Of a DNA stretch of 7,271 nt, positions 1-4,684 are shown piece after piece. The position numbers and the translations under genes are program-made. How positions within the stretch are numbered: position 1 is the first letter of the stretch; each line of letters starts with the position of its first letter. Below the pieces are notes generated by a model. It did not search any database. It had not been told where the DNA came from and worked only from the letters and a program-made list of their open reading frames with translations. The stretch is from UBA2266 sp964406945 (GTDB taxonomy: Bacteria; Planctomycetota; Phycisphaerae; Sedimentisphaerales; Anaerobacaceae): assembly GCA_964406945.1 (NCBI GenBank), contig CAYOTO010000076.1, positions 1 to 7,271 on the forward strand, given 5' to 3'.

Positions 1-4
1 GAAA

Positions 5-658
5 TCACATCACACTCAACTCCGAAGCCAGCAGATTCAGCTGTATGTCCGCGTCAATTGGCAAATGTCGCAGGTACTTGGTGAATTGCGAGACCATCAG
101 ACCTGCTGCAATATTTGCGCAGTAGATGGTGGTTTTGGCCGTACATGGTCCGGCGTGAGCCTGTTCGGCAGTGAATAGTGTCTGAGGATAGTGCTTCCGC
201 GACTCACTGTCGCACGCGGTCAGGACCCGCAGTACTTCCGCCGTCATCCGGCCATCGACCCAGAAACGCACTTCTGAACCGACCGCACTCCAGATCAATC
301 TTCTTGCATCGATCTTATCGACACCGCAGAAAACAATGTTGCCGGTGTCCAGACTTCGCCTGAATCGCTGCGGTACGGTCTCAATTTTGACTTTGCTGTT
401 GATCTTACGGCACAGCCGGGCAGTGGCCTCGACCTTTAGCTCGCCCAGATCTTCTTCCAGATAGCCCTGACTGGCCAGATTACCTTCTTCGACACGATCG
501 AAGTCCACAATTTGAAGGTACGGAACGCCAATGGCCGCAAGCTGCAGAGCCACTTGCCGGCCGATTGCGCCCACACCAATAACCGTCGCTCTGCATTCTG
601 CAATCCGCTCGGCGGGCACAATCTCTGCTTGTCTGCTGTAACGTTCGCTAGTGGTCAT
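5..658 (-). CDS. ThiF/E1-like ubiquitin-activating (adenylating) enzyme
   Basis: The 217-residue protein has the marks of the ThiF/MoeB/E1 adenylation fold. It opens with RYSRQ (6-10), whose Arg contacts ATP in E1 enzymes. A glycine-rich nucleotide loop GVGAIG follows at 28-33, then DFDRVEEGN (52-60) with the metal/ATP-binding Asp and Asn, Lys75, and VDKIDARR (113-120). Near the C-terminus GPCTAKTTIYC holds Cys172, the best candidate for the thioester cysteine, with Cys180 nearby. The paired CxxC zinc motifs of MoeB are absent, and there is no separate ubiquitin-fold domain, so this is a minimal E1. Inferred role: activate the C-terminus of the Ub-like protein encoded at 2472-2696 and pass it to the E2-like protein. 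Its ATG overlaps the JAB stop codon by 4 bases (ATGA), with AGGAGG at 669-674, so translation is probably coupled. Family assignment is secure. The partner assignment rests on gene context. Confidence 0.93.
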   Translation of the reverse strand: MTTSERYSRQAEIVPAERIAECRATVIGVGAIGRQVALQLAAIGVPYLQIVDFDRVEEGNLASQGYLEEDLGELKVEATARLCRKINSKVKIETVPQRFRRSLDTGNIVFCGVDKIDARRLIWSAVGSEVRFWVDGRMTAEVLRVLTACDSESRKHYPQTLFTAEQAHAGPCTAKTTIYCANIAAGLMVSQFTKYLRHLPIDADIQLNLLASELSVM

Positions 659-1425
659 ATGGAAAGCACCTCCTCTTGGTCCCAGAGCTCCGGCCGACTG
701 GAGAGTTCATCCAGAACGAACTGACGCTCGGCCGGATCCATGTTCTCGAAGTCTTCTATCAAATGGTATGGAAGATCGACATCTTCAACCTCTGTGCGGA
801 CGCCGCGTTGTCCTCGCCCGTCGCTCCGCCACTCCAGTTCCAATACGTTCGCCGAGTATTCCGCATCCCAGGCCTGCCGATCAGTAGCCGGAAAATCCAG
901 GCTGTAATCCACCCTTGCCGGGATAAGGACCTGCCCGCCTGGACCGGTATTGAAGCTGAGCCTGGCGTAGGTCTTGTCATTTTCTGCGATGACGAACATC
1001 AGAGCCCAGTCGCAACTTCCGAACACTCTCGTAAACGTGGCCTCATCGGTCCCGCTGGGAAGCGGTGAATCCGCCGGATGTGTGTGTACCCATATCCGGG
1101 CGAACTGCTCCGGCCTTCTGCCTTGGTCGACCTGCTGCTCGAAGAAATCCGCCACGGCATCGTCATTGAATTTGACGCTGACGCAGGTAACCTCCTGCTT
1201 GACCGTAACGAAATCTTCTACAAACAACAGATCATCACTGCTGGTTACTGCGAAACCGCCGACCTCATTGTCGGACTTGTCCCGGAAGTACAGGAGTTTC
1301 GCCCATGCGGTGGGGCTGAACCTCAGGACAGGCTCCTTTCTTTGGGCCTGCCACTGTGGCCTGCTCTTTTTCTGTTTCGTTGGTTCGGTTTTCTGCTGTT
1401 GCTTCTGCTTGTTCTTTTTCTTCAT
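655..1425 (-). CDS. JAB/JAMM metallopeptidase (deubiquitinase-like)
   Basis: The 256-residue protein carries a complete JAMM zinc-protease signature: Glu54 (in NEVGGF), then HTHPADSPLPSGTDE with His114, His116, Ser124 and Asp127. This matches the E...H-x-H-x7-S-x2-D pattern exactly, so it should be catalytically active. The JAB core spans roughly residues 32-165. An acidic extension of about 90 residues follows, rich in Asp, Glu and Trp and unassigned. The first 30 residues are Lys/Gln-rich and probably disordered. Known JAB enzymes cut isopeptide bonds or trim Ub-like precursors, and here the likely substrate is the Ub-like protein upstream. I chose the ATG at 1425: AAGGAG at 1433-1438 leaves 7 bases to this codon but only 1 base to the in-frame ATG at 1431. 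The first 161 bases overlap the 3' end of the E2-like gene in another frame. The stop overlaps the E1 start. Confidence 0.92.
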   Translation of the reverse strand: MKKKNKQKQQQKTEPTKQKKSRPQWQAQRKEPVLRFSPTAWAKLLYFRDKSDNEVGGFAVTSSDDLLFVEDFVTVKQEVTCVSVKFNDDAVADFFEQQVDQGRRPEQFARIWVHTHPADSPLPSGTDEATFTRVFGSCDWALMFVIAENDKTYARLSFNTGPGGQVLIPARVDYSLDFPATDRQAWDAEYSANVLELEWRSDGRGQRGVRTEVEDVDLPYHLIEDFENMDPAERQFVLDELSSRPELWDQEEVLSI

Positions 1426-2386
1426 GGTCATGCTCCTTTTCTTCTCTGCAATTATCGCAGAGATCTGCTTCTATACATTCACTGCATACTTCTAAATTGC
1501 ATTCAGCACATGGCTTCAGGCATCTGCGGCAAAACGATTCGTCGCAGACAGGGCACTGAGATGTGCACGAAAGGCAAACAGTCTCTTCGCATTCTCTGCA
1601 AAAGGTGCTGCACTCATCGCAGAAACTGTTGTCGCAGCTATGGCACCAGTACCTGTTCTCCCGGTCTGTGACATAGCCGCAGTCGTAACAGGGCTCGCCT
1701 TCCCAATCGCCGAGCGCGACATATGGGCTGTCCGGGTTGTAGGTATTGAGAATGCTGCGAATCATCGCAAAGAAATCGACAATCCGGCCTTCTTCCAAAG
1801 CTGCACGAATTGCGGCCGAGCCATCCCCTTCACAGACGTTCTCTCCGTTCACATGCGGATGAGTTACAAGTTCATCGCTTGCCGCCGGGTTCGGTTCCAG
1901 GGCAATTACCCGGTACGGACTGCGGCTGTACAGACTGTCCAGGCTGACAATGCTGAGTTGTATCTCAAAGGGCCCCAGGTATATGCTGTCCAGGGTGATC
2001 GGGTCAGTAGTAACAGCAATCGCGCGGGGCTCTCTATCGAGTACTACCTGCCCGAATTCCTGCTCCAATGCCGTCAGTTCACTGACAAGCATTGATAAAG
2101 TGGGAAGCTCGCGATGTTTTTGCCGCATCATGGCGCTGACTACGCGACCGTGCTGCTGGATATCGCTGATAGTGCGGTCCAGGGCATTGGACGACTGGGT
2201 CGCTGCGCTATACCACCTCTTCGCAACTGCGATCTCGTACCTTCTGTACTCCAGGCAGATCTCCGTCAGTTTGCCGTTGAACTTGCTCAACTGCCGCAGC
2301 ATTTCGAGGTGGCGGCTGTGTCGCATCCTTACCAGGACATCCCGAATACTGCCTGCTGTCTTGGTCAGTTTCTTTATATCTTCCAT
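1265..2386 (-). CDS. E2 (UBC-like) domain fused to RING-like multi-zinc cysteine array
   Basis: The protein has 373 residues. Residues 1-115 look alpha-helical and may form a coiled coil. Residues about 120-228 resemble an E2 fold: strands around YLGPFEIQL and PYRVIALEPNP, then THPHVNGENVCEGDG, which parallels the HPN...G-x-I-C-L E2 active site with Cys185 as the predicted catalytic residue. This is followed by a helix and NPDSP, the usual E2 C-terminal pattern. HPH replaces HPN. Residues 233-313 hold ten CxxC pairs (20 Cys) in RING/treble-clef-like spacing. The last 60 residues are acidic and low in complexity. Inferred role: accept the activated Ub-like protein from the E1, with the zinc array serving as an E3-like or target-binding module. 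The ATG at 2386 is chosen for its GAAAGG site 7 bases upstream; the frame stays open further upstream but runs through the Ub-like gene. The 3' end overlaps the JAB gene by 161 bases. The zinc array is certain. The E2 call rests on motif order and needs structural confirmation. Confidence 0.8.
   Translation of the reverse strand: MEDIKKLTKTAGSIRDVLVRMRHSRHLEMLRQLSKFNGKLTEICLEYRRYEIAVAKRWYSAATQSSNALDRTISDIQQHGRVVSAMMRQKHRELPTLSMLVSELTALEQEFGQVVLDREPRAIAVTTDPITLDSIYLGPFEIQLSIVSLDSLYSRSPYRVIALEPNPAASDELVTHPHVNGENVCEGDGSAAIRAALEEGRIVDFFAMIRSILNTYNPDSPYVALGDWEGEPCYDCGYVTDRENRYWCHSCDNSFCDECSTFCRECEETVCLSCTSQCPVCDESFCRRCLKPCAECNLEVCSECIEADLCDNCREEKEHDHEEKEQAEATAENRTNETEKEQATVAGPKKGACPEVQPHRMGETPVLPGQVRQ
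1433..1438 (-). promoter_or_regulatory. Ribosome binding site of the JAB gene, inside the upstream gene
   Basis: On the minus strand AAGGAG precedes two in-frame ATG codons, at 1431 and 1425. Spacing is 1 base to the first and 7 bases to the second, so the second is favoured. The site lies within the coding sequence of the E2-like gene, so ribosomes translating that gene pass over it. Confidence 0.6.
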
Positions 2387-2404
2387 ATAGTGGCCTTTCC
2401 AAAA

Positions 2405-2456
2405 TGAAGAAGGCATCTGCCCGACATGATCCGCTGGACAGATGCCTTCACTTTCA
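2405..2456 (-). promoter_or_regulatory. Stem-loop between the Ub-like and E2-like genes
   Basis: Positions 2409-2419 (GAAGGCATCTG) and 2439-2449 (CAGATGCCTTC) form a perfect 11-bp stem with a 19-base loop. Four more pairs (2405-2408 with 2453-2456) are possible across a 3-base bulge. On the minus strand the stem is followed by TTCATTTTGG and then the ribosome binding site of the E2-like gene. The T tract is short, so it could be a partial terminator, an mRNA-stabilising end or an RNA processing site. Any of these would let the Ub-like protein be made in excess over its enzymes. The sequence does not decide between them. Confidence 0.7.
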
Positions 2457-2471
2457 GTGCGACGAAACCTG

Positions 2472-2696
2472 TTACCGTGACGCCCCTTCAATTTTTGTTG
2501 GGGTGACAGTGATCCTGTCGGACTCCTGGAGGACGTAGTCTCTTGGAACCGGCTGTCGGTTGACCCGGATAAGATAGTCTTCAGGTTGATCGCCGGGCAT
2601 CTGCTGCATGAAAAAGTCCTCGACCGTGGTGTCATCGGCAACTTGAACGTAGTCGGCAAATCCGCCGCCGTGGTTGTTTATGTACATTATCTGCAT
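2472..2696 (-). CDS. Ubiquitin-like beta-grasp protein (Prok_Ub/ThiS-MoaD-like)
   Basis: The 74-residue protein has the size and pattern of a beta-grasp modifier: an N-terminal hairpin (MYINNHGGGFADYVQV), a helix (TTVEDFFMQQM, 23-33), a central strand (YLIRVNRQPV, 41-50) and a last strand DRITVTPTKIEG leading to the tail. The pattern VNRQPV...DYVLQ...DRITVTP is typical of ThiS/MoaD and prokaryotic Ub-like proteins. The chain ends with a single glycine, Gly71, followed by Ala-Ser-Arg, with no Gly-Gly. Trimming after Gly71, plausibly by the JAB enzyme, would expose a C-terminus that the E1 could adenylate. The start at 2696 has AAAGGA 7 bases upstream; a second in-frame ATG three codons later is not better placed. 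A sulfur-carrier role (molybdopterin or thiamine) is an alternative, but the E2-like and JAB neighbours argue for protein conjugation. Confidence 0.88.
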   Translation of the reverse strand: MQIMYINNHGGGFADYVQVADDTTVEDFFMQQMPGDQPEDYLIRVNRQPVPRDYVLQESDRITVTPTKIEGASR

Positions 2697-2723
2697 TGTA
2701 ATGTCCTTTCAGTTTTGCTTTTT

Positions 2724-2801
2724 TCATTTCCTGTTGAGTTGTTCTTGCACGCAGTCAATCATGTGTGGCGGACCGCGCGCACCTCTTGCGCTCGTGTTCA
2801 T
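2724..2801 (-). CDS. Small ORF (25 aa) before the Ub-like gene, unknown function
   Basis: An ATG at 2801 follows AAAGGAG with 5 bases between them, one of the better ribosome binding sites in the window. The frame runs 25 codons, beginning MNTSARGARGPPHMIDC and ending at a TGA only 27 bases before the Ub-like ATG. It is basic in the first half, holds one Cys, and shows no membrane segment or signal peptide. I do not recognise it. It could be a small protein of the cassette, a leader peptide whose translation affects the Ub-like gene, or a chance frame. The good binding site and its place in the operon favour translation. No leader-peptide residue runs are present. Confidence 0.45.
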   Translation of the reverse strand: MNTSARGARGPPHMIDCVQEQLNRK

Positions 2802-2863
2802 TTTCGCTCCTTTCAATTGGGGTTAGTGATTGATGTGAGACGAGATGTTTCCTGATGCCGCCT

Positions 2864-3652
2864 TCAGAAATCAGATCGAGCTGATGAGCCTTCCTTTATG
2901 GCAGCCAGGACTTGTTTGAGCAGCTTGATTTCATGGGCGAACTGCCGCGATTGTTCACCGCCTACGTCAATGCTGGATAGTACCTCTTGCAGCTTGCCAT
3001 GCAGATCGGTTGGCGTAAGCCGGTCGGGTGCGATTGCACCGAAATCCTCTATTATGGTGTGGATCTCGGTTTGTCCTTCTGTTTCGGTTCCGAAACCAAC
3101 CAGCCTGTAGATGACAAAGAACGAAGCCTTACAGTCCTGGCAGTCAGCCGGTTGGTAGGCGGACTGGCCTTCGACATTGAAACTGCCGAACTCGATGTTC
3201 TGGCCGCCGCACTTCGGACATTTGCTTGCAGCATCCAGTACAAAGCGGCGTGCGAGCTCTTCTGGATCGGTCGTCTCCGGCTCAGTTCCCGGTTGTTCAG
3301 AGAGATCTATGATGCTTTCATGGCCCTCGGAGTCGATTACGTGAAGAACCGGCGCCATAGATCCGGGATCGGTCATAATCCGGTGGGTATACCGCGCAGC
3401 CTCCACAACATCCGAGGCGTTGACGTCTATCATGTAAACTACCCTGTACAGTGGCTCATCATCCTTACTATCGGGCGGAGGCTCGATAGTGAGGCCTTTT
3501 GCCGTTAACCTGCCGTGCTGGTATCCCCAGGTATACGCCTCTTCACAAACAGAGCAGAGGGAACGAACGCCATCTGCAGGTTGCTCCACCGATACCTGCA
3601 CCTCTGTTACTGCTTCGTTATGACAGAACGCGTTTTCGCAGAACCGCTTCAT
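2864..3652 (-). CDS. Hypothetical protein with two zinc-ribbon-like motifs
   Basis: The 262-residue protein has two putative four-cysteine zinc sites. The first is N-terminal: Cys5, Cys10, Cys33 and Cys36, with HGRL soon after. The second is Cys145, Cys148, Cys171 and Cys174 (CPKCGG...CQDC). Between them residues 69-116 form a small alpha/beta unit: YRVVYMIDVNASDVVEAARY, then MTDPGSMAPVLHV, a pattern I associate with short uncharacterised phage and plasmid proteins. The C-terminal 80 residues are probably helical. It starts at the ATG at 3652, which overlaps the upstream stop by 4 bases and is preceded by GGAGGT, so it is coupled to the DUF2958 gene. The next gene starts 62 bases beyond its stop. 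Function is unknown. Zinc ribbons suggest binding of nucleic acid or protein. Its place upstream of the Ub-like gene suggests an accessory role in the cassette, which is inference. Confidence 0.85.
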   Translation of the reverse strand: MKRFCENAFCHNEAVTEVQVSVEQPADGVRSLCSVCEEAYTWGYQHGRLTAKGLTIEPPPDSKDDEPLYRVVYMIDVNASDVVEAARYTHRIMTDPGSMAPVLHVIDSEGHESIIDLSEQPGTEPETTDPEELARRFVLDAASKCPKCGGQNIEFGSFNVEGQSAYQPADCQDCKASFFVIYRLVGFGTETEGQTEIHTIIEDFGAIAPDRLTPTDLHGKLQEVLSSIDVGGEQSRQFAHEIKLLKQVLAAIKEGSSARSDF

Positions 3653-4560
3653 AGGCCACCTCCTTTCGACTCAGTCTCGTGCCGGAACAATTCCGGAGCT
3701 ATTTCTTTCAGGGACTTGGGCTCCCAGTGTATATCCCGCTCAATGGGCAGACCCATGGGACCTTTCACAGATTCCAGTTCAGCAAGGCTGAAGTAGCCAA
3801 GCTCTTTTTCGTTGCCGTCCACCAGGCCGAAGAAATGAAAGTCCACTGCTTTGCCGCTTTCATCCTTGATGGGCGAGCCCTCAGTTGCGTACCAGGTCCA
3901 TGAGCCTGAGGGCAGGAAGAACTTGATGTAGACGATCGCTTCGCCTCCTTTTCCATCCTGTGAATACAGCGCCGGCAGTTTTTCCCGAAGCTCTTTCGTT
4001 AGCAGCTTCATGCCCCTTACCCGATCATTCGCAGCCTTCCTTTCTGTCCTGTTGCAGGCCGAAGGATTTACGCAGATCACGTTGGTCTCCGGGATGTTGG
4101 CAGCTCTGGCAATATCGCCTAAAAACGCGTTCATATTGGCCGCTTGCTCACGCCTGCCGATCGGATCGGATTCGGCCGCGGGTATTGGCCGGCCAATTAC
4201 CTCAACCTGTCCGGCTTGTAGTTCCAGGACAACACGGCCGTTTTCAGCGCCGTACCACTCCACATAGGGTTTCGAACCGTAATCATGCGGCGGCAAACCG
4301 GCGGTGATGTCTCCGACTTTGCCAGTTTGCTTAGAAGCAAAGCCTTCCATGTACTTCTCTGCTTCGGCTTCCAGCTGGTCCTCGTGGGCGTCTCCGGCTA
4401 TGCGAATCTTCGCGCCCCGGATATCCCTGTGGAAGTCTCCTTCCAGATCGAATACTGCTTTGTCTTTCATTCCGGCGAAATGCATCCACCCGGCAACCCT
4501 GCCCGGCTGGGTGTTGTCCAGTTCGCCTTCTATCAGATACTGTGTTGGTCTCCATGCCAT
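3649..4560 (-). CDS. DUF2958-domain protein with an extra N-terminal region
   Basis: The 303-residue protein contains a clear DUF2958-type region at about 184-285: LTKELREKLPALYSQDG, AIVYIKFFLPSGSWTWYATE, then FHFFGLVDGNEKELGYFSL and ELESVKGPMGLPIERDIHW. DUF2958 proteins are common on plasmids and integrative elements and have no established biochemical role. The N-terminal 180 residues are a further, unassigned region with conserved-looking stretches such as VAGWMHFAG, FHRDIRGAKIRIAGD and TGKVGDITAGLPPHDYG. I chose the ATG at 4560, which has GGAGGTG with 6 bases of spacing. A TTG at 4575 keeps the frame open but lies on that binding site. The C-terminal KGGGL arises from DNA that also serves as the ribosome binding site of the next gene. 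The gene follows a terminator and a stem-loop, so it probably begins its own transcript or depends on readthrough. Confidence 0.9.
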   Translation of the reverse strand: MAWRPTQYLIEGELDNTQPGRVAGWMHFAGMKDKAVFDLEGDFHRDIRGAKIRIAGDAHEDQLEAEAEKYMEGFASKQTGKVGDITAGLPPHDYGSKPYVEWYGAENGRVVLELQAGQVEVIGRPIPAAESDPIGRREQAANMNAFLGDIARAANIPETNVICVNPSACNRTERKAANDRVRGMKLLTKELREKLPALYSQDGKGGEAIVYIKFFLPSGSWTWYATEGSPIKDESGKAVDFHFFGLVDGNEKELGYFSLAELESVKGPMGLPIERDIHWEPKSLKEIAPELFRHETESKGGGL

Positions 4561-4588
4561 GTAAATCACCTCCAATTCTCAAAATGAC

Positions 4589-4619
4589 GATGGCACGTCT
4601 CATTCAAAGACGTGCCATC
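4589..4619 (-). promoter_or_regulatory. Leader stem-loop before the DUF2958 gene
   Basis: A perfect 12-bp inverted repeat pairs GATGGCACGTCT (4589-4600) with AGACGTGCCATC (4608-4619) around a 7-base loop. On the minus strand it follows the terminator at 4627-4656 and is followed by GTCATTTTG and then GGAGGTG of the next gene. Layout and flanking bases closely resemble the stem-loop at 2405-2456. It could be a second, weaker terminator, a protein-binding operator (a 12-bp palindrome) or a 5' mRNA element. Confidence 0.65.
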
Positions 4620-4626
4620 TGCGCAT

Positions 4627-4656
4627 AAAAAAAGGCCCCCGGAACGCCCAGGAGCC
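4627..4656 (-). terminator. Rho-independent terminator of the 402-aa protein gene
   Basis: Reading the minus strand, a 9-bp GC-rich stem (GGCTCCTGG with CCGGGGGCC, including two G-T pairs) closes a 5-base loop and runs straight into seven T residues (4633-4627). It begins 28 bases after the TAA of the gene ending at 4685. This separates that gene's transcript from the cassette downstream unless readthrough occurs. Confidence 0.88.
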
Positions 4657-4684
4657 ACCTACGTGTATATATTAACTGGCTGGC

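Noticed and set aside
2387..2659. Upstream extension of the E2-like ORF to 2659
   Set aside because: It runs antiparallel in meaning to the Ub-like gene on the same strand in another frame, is Ser/Arg/Pro-rich without domain pattern, and the ATG at 2386 has a good ribosome binding site.
5..2696. Assignment as a PRTRC plasmid system or as BilABCD
   Set aside because: No ParB or other PRTRC proteins are present, and the E2 is fused to a zinc array with different neighbours from Bil operons; only the general E1/JAB/Ub-like class is supported.
3649..3663. C-terminal KGGGL of the DUF2958 protein as a Ub-like Gly-Gly tail
   Set aside because: The glycines are encoded by the ribosome binding site of the next gene, and the DUF2958 region is not a beta-grasp fold.
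4561..4575. TTG start of the DUF2958 gene at 4575
   Set aside because: The first codons would lie on GGAGGTG, which serves the well-spaced ATG at 4560.
4661..4675. TATATA-like -10 on the minus strand before the terminator
   Set aside because: No -35 at the right distance, and a transcript starting there would meet the terminator within about ten to twenty bases.
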